Below are positions 24,481 to 34,274 of a stretch of 64,000 nt of DNA, piece by piece. The stretch spans positions 310,001-374,000 of the forward strand of contig NZ_CP109150.1 in the NCBI RefSeq assembly GCF_035920365.1, read 5' to 3'. Under the pieces are notes generated by a model. The model was not told the DNA's origin. It ran no database searches and worked only from the letters and a program-made list of their open reading frames with translations. The translations under genes were made by a program, and so were the position numbers. This DNA comes from Micromonospora sp. NBC_01740 (GTDB lineage Bacteria; Actinomycetota; Actinomycetes; Mycobacteriales; Micromonosporaceae). The first letter of the stretch is position 1. The number at the start of each line of letters is the position of its first letter.

Positions 24481-27400
24481 TCAGCCCATCCGGCCGACGG
24501 CGGCCCGGAGCCGGGCCAGGTCCCGGCGGCGCCGCTCGTAGGTCGTGGCGAGCCCGATCAGCGCGAACCCGCCGACGGCCAGGAAGATCCACCGGGGCAG
24601 CAGGTCCCAGCCACGGACCAGCTCGTGCAGCGCGAGCAGTGCCAGGGTCACCCCACCCAGCAGCACCGGCGCCTGCCAGCGGCGGGTCGCCCCGGCGAGC
24701 ACCGCGGCGAGCGCGGCGACGCCCAGCAGCAGCCGCCGCCACGGCTGGGGGTCCGCAGCCACCAGCACGGACACCAGGCTCGGCAGCAGCCCGGCCGCGA
24801 GCCCCGGACCCAGCGCCAGCCAGCTGTTCAACCCTGGCCGGGTACGCAGCGCCACCACGCCCGCCACGAGAGCCAGCGCCGCCGCCGGCACCGTGTACGC
24901 CTCCAGCACCGCCACGTCGCCTGCGGCCAGCAGCAGCCAGCCGCCGAGCAGCTCACTGCCGCCCGCGATGCCCGCGAAGGCCCACCGCCGGCCCGCCGAC
25001 TCGCCCCGGGGCAGCACCCGCAGCGCGACGGCGGCGCCCCACAGCACGCAGACCGCCGCGGCGTGGCGGAGCGAGCCCACCGCGAGCAGCAGCGCGACCA
25101 GCGCCACCGCCTGGGCCGCCGCGTCCAACGCCGCCGCCGTGGCCCGTCCCCGGCGGGCCGGACCGGCCCCGACCTGACCGAGCACCGCCGCGGCGGCCAG
25201 GGTGAGTGCCGCGACGGCGAGCACGCTGAAGGTGGCCGCCCGTACCGGCAGCCCGCCGGCCAGCGGCGCGACGACCGCGAGGCTGGTCGCGGCGGCCACC
25301 GCGACCAGGGCACCACCCAGCCGGGCGTCGTCGCGGCGGGCCGCCACCCCGACCACCGCCGCCGCGACGACGAGCACGCCGAGGCCGACGATCGTGCCCG
25401 TCCGGGTGGCCAGCAGCCCGAGCAGCCCGGACGCCACCAGCACCAGACCCACCGGCAACCCGACCGGGGCGAGCAGCGGACGCGGTGCGGCCAGGGCGGC
25501 GAGCAGCACCAGGGCCACCCCGCCGAGCAGCGTGCCTACCGGCAGCACCGGCCACGGCACGCCTGCGGCCACCAGCAGCACGGGCAGCGCGGCCGCGGCG
25601 AACGGCACCGCGACCAGCGCGCCCCGCCACCAACCGGCGCCCGCCGACGCGACCGCGCCCGCCGATGGGACGGCGTCCGCCGACGGAACGGCGTCCGCGC
25701 CGGTGGGGCCGGTCCGCACGGCAGCCCGGTACCGCCGGCCGGCCAGCACCCCGGCCACCGCCAGCACGGCCAACGCCAGGCCCACCGGGAGCGCCCCCGG
25801 GTCGGCCCGGACCGTGGGCGCCCCGGACCAGGGCGACACCTCGCCGTACGGGGCGACGAGCGCCGTCAACGCCACCGGCAGGGCGGCGGCGGCCGAGACC
25901 ACGAGCAGCCCGATGCCGGCCACCCGCAGGACGACGTCGGAGCGCACCGCACCGCCCAGCATCGCCAGCAGGACCGCCACGGCGGCGTAGAGCGTCACCG
26001 GTTCGTCGGCCGGTACGACCAGCGGCGCCAACCCGACCGCCGTGACCGCCACGGCGACCCCGCCGGAGGCGTACGCCCGCAGGTCGGGCCAGTGCCGGCG
26101 GACCGCGAGCAGCCCGACGGGCAGCAGCGCGACGGCGGCGAGCGCCGCCCGCGCCTGCCACCAGGCCGGCGCACCGGCGGCGAGGAGGGCGACGACCGCG
26201 CCGGCCGGCACCGCGACCGGCACGACGGCCGACGCCGCCCCGGCCACCCGGCGCTGCACGGCCGTGCCGCGCCGGCCGGCCGCCGCCACGGCGGTCCCGG
26301 CGACCAGCACCACCGCTAGCGCCGCACCCGCACCCGCCGTCGCGGCGAACCCGACGACCAGTCCGTGCCCGAGCAGGAGGGTCCCTGCCACCCCCGAGGC
26401 CAGGACCGTCCAGGACCGGACGCCCGGACGCCCCACCGCGACGGCCAGCAGGCCCACCGCCGCCACCAGGTCCAGCGCCACCACCGCCGGCCAGGGCGAC
26501 GGCCAGCCGGCCGGCACCGCCAGCACGACGACCGCCGCACCGATCGCGGCCAGCGCCGGCCGGGCGGCCCTCGGCAGCAACAGCCCGAAGGCGGCCACGG
26601 TCAGCGCGATCGCCACCGGAAGCTGCCACCCCCCGTCGGCGTCGGGCCCGGCGGCGGCCCCCTGCCACGGCGGCAGCGACCGGCCGGCGGTGGCGCCGGC
26701 GAGCGCGACGGCCAGCAGCACGACGAACTGCGCCGTCCCGCCGGCCACCAGCAGCGCGCCGGCCCGGGGGCCGGTCCGCCACCCGGCGGGCAGCAGCCGT
26801 ACCGCGCCGGCCACCGCCACCACGACCAGCGCCGTGAGCAGCAGCGACAGGTCCAGCTCGGCGATCGGGCGGATCACCGCGCCGGCCAGCACCGGCACCA
26901 GCAGCGCGGCGGCCACGGCGCGGAACACCGCCCCGCCCGTGAGCAGCGCGGTGCCGAGCAGGGTCAGCGCCACCAGCAGCAGCGGCGCACCGGCCAGCAG
27001 CGGAACGCCGGCGGCCCGGCCGAGGGCCAGCGGTACGAGCGCGCAGCACGCGGCCACGAACAGCGCGCCCGCGTGCCCCACCCAGGCGAGGACGCGCCCG
27101 GCGAGGACCGCCGGACGCTCGCCGGACGGCGCGGACGCCGCAGCGGCCGGGGCCACGGCACCGGCGACGGGGCCACCAACGGTCGGGCCCTCGGCGGCCG
27201 GCGGCCCGACGGCCACGGCACCGGCCGCCGGGGCGCCCCGGCGGCGCAGCGCGACCAGCACCGCCAGGTCGAGCAGCGCCACCCCCAGGAAGGTCATCGC
27301 CCAGCCGGCGGCGTCCGGCCGGGCGTCGACGACGAGCAGGGGCAGCACCGGCTGCGCGGTCAGCAGGGCCGCGAACCACGGCACGGTCAGACCGCTGAGC

Positions 27401-28149
27401 CGGGCGTACCCGGCGGCGACCGCCGCGCCGGCCCCCCCGACCAGCGCGGCGTACCGGGTGGCGGGCCAGTCCGCCACCCCGACCAGGTCCACCGACCAGG
27501 CGGCGTAGCCGTCCAGCAGCACCAGCAGCAGCCCCACGGCGGCGAAGGTCTCCGCGGTGCCGCGCAGCCCGCGCCGCACCGCCACCAGCGGCGCGGCCAG
27601 GGCGAGGGCGGTGAACGCGAACAGGATCAGGGCCCGGCCGGCGACCCCCACCGACGCCCAGGCGACCGCCGTGAAGACCACCGCGGCGGTGCCCAGCAGC
27701 AGCCCACCGAGGACGAAGAGCAGGCCCTGCACCGTACGGGTGGAGGTCTCCGCCCCGCCGACGCCCGCACCCGCCGGCGCGGGGACCGGAGCGACCGGCC
27801 CCCGGCCCGGCCACGCCGGCACCGGGGTCACGGCCGGCGGCGGGGTCACGCCCGGCGCCGGGCGGGCCGGCCCCGGAGTCGCGGGAGCCGCCGGGCGCGA
27901 CAGGGGGAACTCCGCCCGGACCGCGGCGGCCAGCGCCGCCCGACGGTGCCGGGCCGCGTTCAGCCGGCCGGCGAGTCCCTGGTACGCCGCGCGGGCCCGC
28001 TCGACCTGGCCGCCGAGCGCGACGATCTCCCGGTCGAGCCGGACCACCTCGGCGGCGGCCGGGTGCGGCGGTCGGCCGCAACCGGAGCAGCCGGAGCCGA
28101 GGTCGGCCGGCGCGCCGCAGGCGGGACAGGGATAACCGGTGTTCTGCAC
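24481..28149 (-). CDS. Giant SCO7613-family polytopic membrane protein with N-terminal zinc ribbon
   Basis: A 1,222-residue protein. Residues 7-27 form a zinc ribbon (YPCPACG, then CSGCGRP), followed by a short coiled coil (about 30-70) and a Pro/Ala linker. From about residue 145 to 1200 nearly the whole chain is hydrophobic, with some 30 or more predicted membrane helices separated by very short loops, and the chain ends in an Arg-rich tail. This is the layout of the SCO7613 C-terminal-domain family, found mainly in actinobacteria; function unknown. The Val/Ala/Leu/Gly-dominated composition means long shadow frames cover the region on both strands. The GTG at 28149 is preferred because the ribbon starts at residue 7. 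Confidence 0.85.
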   Translation of the reverse strand: MQNTGYPCPACGAPADLGSGCSGCGRPPHPAAAEVVRLDREIVALGGQVERARAAYQGLAGRLNAARHRRAALAAAVRAEFPLSRPAAPATPGPARPAPGVTPPPAVTPVPAWPGRGPVAPVPAPAGAGVGGAETSTRTVQGLLFVLGGLLLGTAAVVFTAVAWASVGVAGRALILFAFTALALAAPLVAVRRGLRGTAETFAAVGLLLVLLDGYAAWSVDLVGVADWPATRYAALVGGAGAAVAAGYARLSGLTVPWFAALLTAQPVLPLLVVDARPDAAGWAMTFLGVALLDLAVLVALRRRGAPAAGAVAVGPPAAEGPTVGGPVAGAVAPAAAASAPSGERPAVLAGRVLAWVGHAGALFVAACCALVPLALGRAAGVPLLAGAPLLLVALTLLGTALLTGGAVFRAVAAALLVPVLAGAVIRPIAELDLSLLLTALVVVAVAGAVRLLPAGWRTGPRAGALLVAGGTAQFVVLLAVALAGATAGRSLPPWQGAAAGPDADGGWQLPVAIALTVAAFGLLLPRAARPALAAIGAAVVVLAVPAGWPSPWPAVVALDLVAAVGLLAVAVGRPGVRSWTVLASGVAGTLLLGHGLVVGFAATAGAGAALAVVLVAGTAVAAAGRRGTAVQRRVAGAASAVVPVAVPAGAVVALLAAGAPAWWQARAALAAVALLPVGLLAVRRHWPDLRAYASGGVAVAVTAVGLAPLVVPADEPVTLYAAVAVLLAMLGGAVRSDVVLRVAGIGLLVVSAAAALPVALTALVAPYGEVSPWSGAPTVRADPGALPVGLALAVLAVAGVLAGRRYRAAVRTGPTGADAVPSADAVPSAGAVASAGAGWWRGALVAVPFAAAALPVLLVAAGVPWPVLPVGTLLGGVALVLLAALAAPRPLLAPVGLPVGLVLVASGLLGLLATRTGTIVGLGVLVVAAAVVGVAARRDDARLGGALVAVAAATSLAVVAPLAGGLPVRAATFSVLAVAALTLAAAAVLGQVGAGPARRGRATAAALDAAAQAVALVALLLAVGSLRHAAAVCVLWGAAVALRVLPRGESAGRRWAFAGIAGGSELLGGWLLLAAGDVAVLEAYTVPAAALALVAGVVALRTRPGLNSWLALGPGLAAGLLPSLVSVLVAADPQPWRRLLLGVAALAAVLAGATRRWQAPVLLGGVTLALLALHELVRGWDLLPRWIFLAVGGFALIGLATTYERRRRDLARLRAAVGRMG

Positions 28150-28196
28150 CCGGCCATCATGGTGGCCGGGAGATCACCTGACCAGAGTGCGGGTAC

Positions 28197-28517
28197 TCAG
28201 GGCCGGGTGTGCTCGTGCACCCAGGTGGCGTAGGCGGGGTCGCCGCTCTCCACCCGGGTCACCAGGATCTCCGGCACCTCGTACGGGTGGCTGGCCCGGA
28301 TCTGCTCCACCAGCGCGGCGGCCCGGTCCGGCGCGGTCTTGAACTGCACCGACCACTCGGTGCTCGTGTCCACCCCGGAACGCCACCAGTAGGTGCTGTC
28401 CACCTGGCCGCCCACCTGGGCGCAGGCGGCGAGCCGACCGGCGACGGCCGCCGCCGCCATCACGTCCGCGACCGAACGGGCGTCCACCACCGTCGTCACC
28501 ACGCAGATCTGGTCCAC
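28197..28517 (-). CDS. cutA: CutA1 divalent-cation tolerance protein
   Basis: A 106-residue protein of the CutA1 family, a trimeric ferredoxin-like fold. Hallmarks are the first strand ICVVTTVVDARSVADVMA, the AACAQVGGQVDSTYWW segment with the conserved Cys and Trp residues, EWSVQFKTAPDR and the SHPYEVPEILV signature. The family is linked to copper/divalent-cation tolerance in E. coli, but its molecular role is not settled. The GTG at 28517 is 6 bases after a TAGGGT -10 box, so the transcript is probably leaderless. It lies 9 bases after the acyltransferase gene in the same direction. Confidence 0.93.
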   Translation of the reverse strand: MDQICVVTTVVDARSVADVMAAAAVAGRLAACAQVGGQVDSTYWWRSGVDTSTEWSVQFKTAPDRAAALVEQIRASHPYEVPEILVTRVESGDPAYATWVHEHTRP

Positions 28518-28529
28518 CAGCGCACCCTA
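28518..28529 (-). promoter_or_regulatory. -10 box of a leaderless promoter for cutA
   Basis: On the minus strand TAGGGT (28529 to 28524), then six bases, then the GTG at 28517. The box overlaps the end of the upstream acyltransferase gene. Confidence 0.45.
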
Positions 28530-29543
28530 CGCGGCACCGTCCCGATTGGCCGCGATCCACTCGTCGATCCGCGCCCACCAGTCGAAAAGCCAGTCGATCC
28601 GCTCCTGGCGGCCGGTCGGCACCTCCTCCGGCGGCACCGACCAGAAGCGCATGATGATCCGCTTGTCCATCGGCAGTTCCCGCCACACGTCGCCGACGCT
28701 CAGCATCCGGTCCAGGCCGGTGTGCGCCACGAAGATCACCCCGGCGTCGGGCGCGGCGTCCAGCGCCGCGAGCAGCCCGCCCGGCTGCGGGGCGAGCACG
28801 TGCCGCAACCGCTCCGCGCGCCGCGCCATCCGTTCGAGGCCGAGGCCGCGCAGCTTCTCGATGGCCCGCAGCCGGCGGCCGGGGGTGAAGTTGCCCCCCT
28901 CCGGGAAGATCACGAACGCGTCGTCGTCGTCCAGGCCGTGGGCCAGGTGCCCGATCTGCTCGGTCACCGACCCCCGGCGGTCCGGCCCCGGCGCGAGGAA
29001 GCGGTTCGGCAGCCGGTTGAGCAGCACGTCGACCGCCGGGTCCCACTGGAGGCTGTCCTTCAGCACGATCCGCGGCTCGCGGTTGAACCAGTTGACCAGG
29101 GCGTGGATCAGGATGAACGAGTCGCCCGGGCCGGCGTGCCGGCAGAGCACCAGCTCGGGCCGGCCCGGCAGGGCCGTGTCCGGGTCGGTGCCCACCACGT
29201 CGATGCTCAGGTGCAGCGCCCAGCGGGCGTGCCAGAAGAGTGCCCGCAGGAACCAGCCGGCGAGCACGTAGTGCGCCCGCTGGAAGCCGGGCGAGCGGAC
29301 CCGCCAGCCGAAGCCGGAGGCGACCCAGAGCACGAAGAGCGCGAGCAGCGCCGTCGCGTCCCAGACCAGGTAGACGCAGCCGAGCCAGAGCAGGCGCAGC
29401 GGCCGCAGCCGGCCCGGGACCAGCGGCGAGGCGGCCGCCGCGAGCAGCGCCCAGACCGGCAGGGTCGTCACGACCAGGAAGGCCAGCAGCACCACGCCGG
29501 GGGCCAGGAGCAGCCGGCGTACCCACCGTGGCGGTAGGGGCAT
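28527..29543 (-). CDS. PlsC-like phospholipid acyltransferase
   Basis: A 338-residue membrane-associated acyltransferase. Two or three hydrophobic segments occupy residues 10-70 and 85-105. The catalytic H-x4-D appears as CRHAGPGDSFIL (about residues 137-148), and the second conserved block as FVIFPEGGNFTPGRR (about 216-230) with the expected F-P-E-G. This fits a 1-acylglycerol-3-phosphate acyltransferase-like enzyme, though the C-terminal 100 residues are longer than in plain PlsC. The ATG at 29543 overlaps the stop of the patatin gene (ATGA), so deacylation and reacylation activities are probably co-produced. Confidence 0.85.
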   Translation of the reverse strand: MPLPPRWVRRLLLAPGVVLLAFLVVTTLPVWALLAAAASPLVPGRLRPLRLLWLGCVYLVWDATALLALFVLWVASGFGWRVRSPGFQRAHYVLAGWFLRALFWHARWALHLSIDVVGTDPDTALPGRPELVLCRHAGPGDSFILIHALVNWFNREPRIVLKDSLQWDPAVDVLLNRLPNRFLAPGPDRRGSVTEQIGHLAHGLDDDDAFVIFPEGGNFTPGRRLRAIEKLRGLGLERMARRAERLRHVLAPQPGGLLAALDAAPDAGVIFVAHTGLDRMLSVGDVWRELPMDKRIIMRFWSVPPEEVPTGRQERIDWLFDWWARIDEWIAANRDGAA

Positions 29544-30376
29544 CAGTGCTCCAACTGCGTCGCCAGGTAGCGCCGGGAGGCCGTGTAGGCGCGGCTGATC
29601 CGCCGCCCCACCGCCGCCATGTCCCGGTACGCCCACGGCGTGTCGTCGCGCGGCTCCAGCCCGCCGGTGGGCAGCACGTGCACCTCCACCCCGTCGGGCA
29701 GGGCCGCCATCTCCCGGGCGAACCGGTGCCGCCGGGCGATCTCGAACGCGACCTGGGCGATCTCCCAGGGTCGCCGGGGCGGGGTCAGCGCCCGCTCGAT
29801 CCGGCCCACCTGGAGTACGAAGATCCGCGTGGCGCCCACGGCGACCGCCTCGCCGATCGGGATGGAGTTCACGATCCCGCCGTCGATGTAGTGCTGGTCG
29901 TCGATCCGGGCCGGCGGCAGGAGCCCCGGGACCGAGGCGGAGGCGAGCACTGCCGGCACCAGCGGCCCGCTGTCGAACCAGTGCTCGGCGGCCCGCTCGA
30001 TGTTGGCCGCGCAGCAGCGGAAGGGCACCTTGAGGTCGGCGAAGGTGGTCTCCGCACCCAGCTCGGCCTCCAGCAGCTTGCGCAGCGGGCGGGGCGAGTG
30101 CAGGTGGGTACGGGCGGCGAACCGGCGCAGTTGGCGGGCCACCGAGTCGCCGTACACCTCACTCGCCTCCGGGGAGGCCCAGAGCCGGACCAGCCGGTCG
30201 GTGACCGCCTCGGACGGTTCGGCGGCGACCAGCGCGCCGTTGACCGCCCCGATCGAGGTGCCGAGCACCACGTCGGGCCGGATGCCGGCCCGGAACAGCG
30301 CCCGCAGCATGCCCACCTCGACCGCCCCGAGGACTCCCCCGCCCCCGAGCACGAACGCCACCGGTCCCTGCGACAT
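29543..30376 (-). CDS. Patatin-like phospholipase / lipid acyl hydrolase
   Basis: A 277-residue serine hydrolase with a Ser-Asp dyad. Visible are the oxyanion-hole loop LGGGGVLGAVEVGML (about residues 9-23), the nucleophile elbow VLGTSIGAVNGAL (Ser near 40) and the dyad aspartate in YIDGGIVNSIPIGEA. No export signal is present, so it acts in the cytoplasm or at the inner membrane face on phospholipids or related lipids. The ATG at 30376 is favoured by AGGA 8 bases upstream; ATG 30385 is possible. It is coupled to the acyltransferase gene downstream. Confidence 0.9.
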   Translation of the reverse strand: MSQGPVAFVLGGGGVLGAVEVGMLRALFRAGIRPDVVLGTSIGAVNGALVAAEPSEAVTDRLVRLWASPEASEVYGDSVARQLRRFAARTHLHSPRPLRKLLEAELGAETTFADLKVPFRCCAANIERAAEHWFDSGPLVPAVLASASVPGLLPPARIDDQHYIDGGIVNSIPIGEAVAVGATRIFVLQVGRIERALTPPRRPWEIAQVAFEIARRHRFAREMAALPDGVEVHVLPTGGLEPRDDTPWAYRDMAAVGRRISRAYTASRRYLATQLEH

Positions 30377-30421
30377 GCGTTCCATCCTGGCACGGGCGGA
30401 AAAGTGGCCGCCCGGTGCCGG

Positions 30422-30489
30422 CCCGGCGGCGGCCGAGGGGCGGCCCGGCGGCGGCCGAGGGGCGGCCCGGCGGCGGCCGAGGGCGGCCC
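30422..30489. repeat. Three tandem copies of a 22-bp GC-rich unit
   Basis: The unit CCCGGCGGCGGCCGAGGGGC plus GG is repeated three times, the last copy losing one base. It lies in the divergent gap between the patatin gene and the kinase gene. It is probably a slippage product. It is not a CRISPR: there are no spacers. Confidence 0.75.
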
Positions 30490-30566
30490 CGGCACGGGCA
30501 CGGCCGACGCGGCCCCGGTCCCGGAAGGTAGTCGACCGTTGACAGGCCCGACACATTCGCGCAACC

Positions 30567-30580
30567 TGATAGCGCTCCCA
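30567..30580. promoter_or_regulatory. Possible degenerate LacI-family operator
   Basis: TGATAGCGCTCCCA differs at two positions from the palindrome TGGGAGCGCTCCCA recognised by CebR-type regulators. It lies 21 bases before the kinase start. A chance match is quite possible and the gene is not an obvious sugar target. Confidence 0.25.
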
Positions 30581-30600
30581 CAGCGAGGCAGGTGCGTTCC

Positions 30601-32169
<1,569 letters not shown>

Positions 32170-32179
32170 CCGCCGGCGG

Positions 32180-33292
32180 TCAGCGGGCCCGCGCCCGGAC
32201 CGGCGCCCGGGCCGCCTCGGGCGACGCCGCCTCCGCGATGAAGCGGCGGTACACCTCCTCGTAGCCGGTGGCCATCCGCCCGGTGGAGAAGTTCTCCGCC
32301 ACGTGCGCGACGCAGGCCGCCGGGTCGATGCCCGTCGCCGCGCGCAGGGCGCTCGGCAGCTCGTCCACGTGCTCGCAGATCAGGCCGGTCCTTCCCGGTC
32401 GGACGAGTTCCGGCACCGCCCCCCGGTCCAGCGCCACCACCGGTGTCCCGGTCGCCATCGCCTCCACCATCACCATGCCGAACGGTTCGTCCCACCGGAT
32501 CGGCATGATCAGGCACCGGGCCTCGACCAGCAGCCGCAGCGCCTCGGCCCGGTCGGCGTCGAGCACCACCCGGACGTCCTCGCCGAGCAGGGGCCGGACC
32601 ACCTGGTCGTAGTAGCGGCGCTCGGCCGGCTCGTTGCACTTGCCGGCCAGCACCAGCGGCAGGCCGGCGGCCCGGCAGGCCCGGATGGCGACGTCCGGGC
32701 CCTTGTCGGGGCTGAACCGGGCCAGCCAGAGCACCGGCCCCCGCCCGGGGGCGGTCTTGTGCGGGATGCCCCGGACGTCCATCGCGTTGTGCACCGTACC
32801 GACCCAGTGCAGCGGCGGGTTGAGCCGGCGCTGGGCATGCGAGATGGCCACCAGCCCGACCCCCCTGTCGGTCTCGCTGAGCACGTCGCCGTACTCGCCG
32901 ACGGGGTTGCCGTGCACGGTGGCGACGGTGGGCACGGCCCGGTGGCCGGCGATCAGCGGGCCGATGGTGGTGTGGTCGTGGACGATGTCGAAGTCGCCTG
33001 CGTGGACCCGGTGGTTGACCCGGGCCAGGTGGGCCAGCTCGGGCAGCGCCTCGCCGAGCCGGTCGAACTGGAGTTCGGGCACCGTGGAGACGAACGCCGC
33101 CGCGGTCCCGTGCTCCCGGCCCGCCCCGAACACGGTGACCGCGTGACCCCGGTCGACCAGCGTCTCCACCAGGCCGGTCACCACCTGTTCCAGCCCGCCG
33201 TAGCCGGGCGGCGGCACCGACAGCCACGGCGGCACCACCATCGCGATCCGCAACGGCCGCGGTGCCGATCGGTCGGGCGACGGATGGTTCAC
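32180..33292 (-). CDS. Glycosyltransferase family 4
   Basis: A 370-residue GT-B glycosyltransferase. The N-terminal domain starts RIAMVVPPWLSVPPPGYGGLE and contains DIVHDHTTIGPL. The C-terminal Rossmann domain shows VLWLARFSPDKGPDVAI, the donor-binding segment MPIRWDEPFGMVMVEAMATG (E-x7-E type) and GTPVVALDRGAVPELV. It transfers a sugar from a nucleotide donor, and acceptor and pathway cannot be told because no polysaccharide cluster surrounds it. The GTG at 33292 lies 10 bases after GGAGGA; GTG 33298 is an alternative. It converges with the kinase gene, 10 bases apart. Confidence 0.87.
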   Translation of the reverse strand: MNHPSPDRSAPRPLRIAMVVPPWLSVPPPGYGGLEQVVTGLVETLVDRGHAVTVFGAGREHGTAAAFVSTVPELQFDRLGEALPELAHLARVNHRVHAGDFDIVHDHTTIGPLIAGHRAVPTVATVHGNPVGEYGDVLSETDRGVGLVAISHAQRRLNPPLHWVGTVHNAMDVRGIPHKTAPGRGPVLWLARFSPDKGPDVAIRACRAAGLPLVLAGKCNEPAERRYYDQVVRPLLGEDVRVVLDADRAEALRLLVEARCLIMPIRWDEPFGMVMVEAMATGTPVVALDRGAVPELVRPGRTGLICEHVDELPSALRAATGIDPAACVAHVAENFSTGRMATGYEEVYRRFIAEAASPEAARAPVRARAR

Positions 33293-33427
33293 GGCCACGG
33301 ATTCCTCCCCCTCGGTCACTGCTGTGGCATCACCGGACCGGCCCCGCCGCGACCGGTGCCCGCTGGGCGGGCGGGATCGACGACGGGTTCCCGGCGGCGG
33401 CGCCACTAAACGGGACGATCCGGGCGG

Positions 33428-34099
33428 TCACCCGCCCACGAGGAGCTGCTCCCGCACCGCCCGTACCCCCTCGCCGGACCAGGCCACCCGCTCCGCCTCG
33501 TCCCTTTCCCACCAGGAGCGCACCACCCCGGTCAGCACGACCGTGTCCCCGTCCACCTGGACGGTCACCCGCTCCGTGCCGATGCCGCGCCCCAGCGCCC
33601 GCTGGAGGTCGCGCCGGAGCCGCTCGCTGTCGGTACGGGCGACGGGGCGCACCTCGACCAGGTTGGTCACCCCGCGTACGCCCCGCAGCCGGCGCAACTC
33701 CCGCTCGGCGGTACGCCGCTGCCAGCCGAACTCCACCTCGCCACGGAGCATCACCCAGCCGTTGGCCACGGTGACGTCCAGCCGCTCGGCGGGGACGAAG
33801 CTGTCCCACTCCAGCGCCCGGCCCGCCGCGATCGCGATCTCGGCGTCCGTACGCCCCGGCTCGCCGGGCAGGCGCACCTCGACGTCATCGGCGACCGCCC
33901 GCACCCCCCGTACGCGCTGCGCGCAGCGCCGCGCCGCCCACTTCCGCGCGTACCCGTCGACCCAGCCGGTCAGGGTGACCACGCCGTCGTGGACGGTCAC
34001 CCCGATCTCGTTCGGCTGCGCCTGGGCGTCCCAGCCCAGTTCGTCGAGCACGTCCCGCTGGATCCGCTCGTCGGTCCGAACGGCCGCTGCCGTGGTCAT
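33428..34099 (-). CDS. Triple BON-domain protein
   Basis: A 223-residue soluble protein made of three consecutive BON domains (about residues 8-75, 80-150 and 155-220), each with the pattern ..V.V.DG.V.LTG.V....: GVTVHDGVVTLTGWVDGY, DVTVANGWVMLRGEVEFG and TVQVDGDTVVLTGVVRSW. BON domains are thought to bind phospholipids or peptidoglycan. This copy has no signal peptide, as in the cytoplasmic BON proteins linked to osmotic stress. RBS GGAGGG lies 5 bases before the ATG. No clear operon partner. Confidence 0.88.
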   Translation of the reverse strand: MTTAAAVRTDERIQRDVLDELGWDAQAQPNEIGVTVHDGVVTLTGWVDGYARKWAARRCAQRVRGVRAVADDVEVRLPGEPGRTDAEIAIAAGRALEWDSFVPAERLDVTVANGWVMLRGEVEFGWQRRTAERELRRLRGVRGVTNLVEVRPVARTDSERLRRDLQRALGRGIGTERVTVQVDGDTVVLTGVVRSWWERDEAERVAWSGEGVRAVREQLLVGG

Positions 34100-34155
34100 C
34101 GCACCCTCCGTACGCCTCGCCGGTCCTGACTACCGACGATTCCGGCGCGACGGGT

Positions 34156-34190
34156 GACGGCGGCTCACCCGCACCGGGTGAACCGCCGTC
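34156..34190. terminator. Hairpin downstream of the HtrA gene
   Basis: 15-base arms with one mismatch (34156-34170 and 34176-34190) and a 5-base loop lie in the gap after the HtrA stop (minus strand) and before the BON gene. Likely the terminator of the MprAB/HtrA operon. Confidence 0.6.
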
Positions 34191-34274
34191 AGAGGGAGCG
34201 ACGGGTGACGGAGCCAACCCCCTTGGCCCCGCCACCCGCCGCCCGGAGGGAGGAGGAATGTCTTCGGTTGCCGG

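Noticed and set aside
26365..28233. Long plus-strand frames opposite the SCO7613-family gene
   Set aside because: Gln/Arg/Gly-rich reverse images of a hydrophobic Ala/Val/Leu protein; no family match.
24481..30376. Any tRNA, rRNA or riboswitch in the window
   Set aside because: No cloverleaf-like segment with a TTCGA arm and no known riboswitch core was recognised here or elsewhere in the window; a covariance-model scan was not possible.
30422..30489. Tandem repeats as a possible CRISPR array
   Set aside because: Units are directly adjacent with no spacers and the repeat is pure GC-rich low complexity.
30567..30580. LacI-type operator before the Ser/Thr kinase as a functional regulatory site
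   Set aside because: Kept only as a low-confidence feature: two mismatches in 14 bases and no sugar-related gene nearby.
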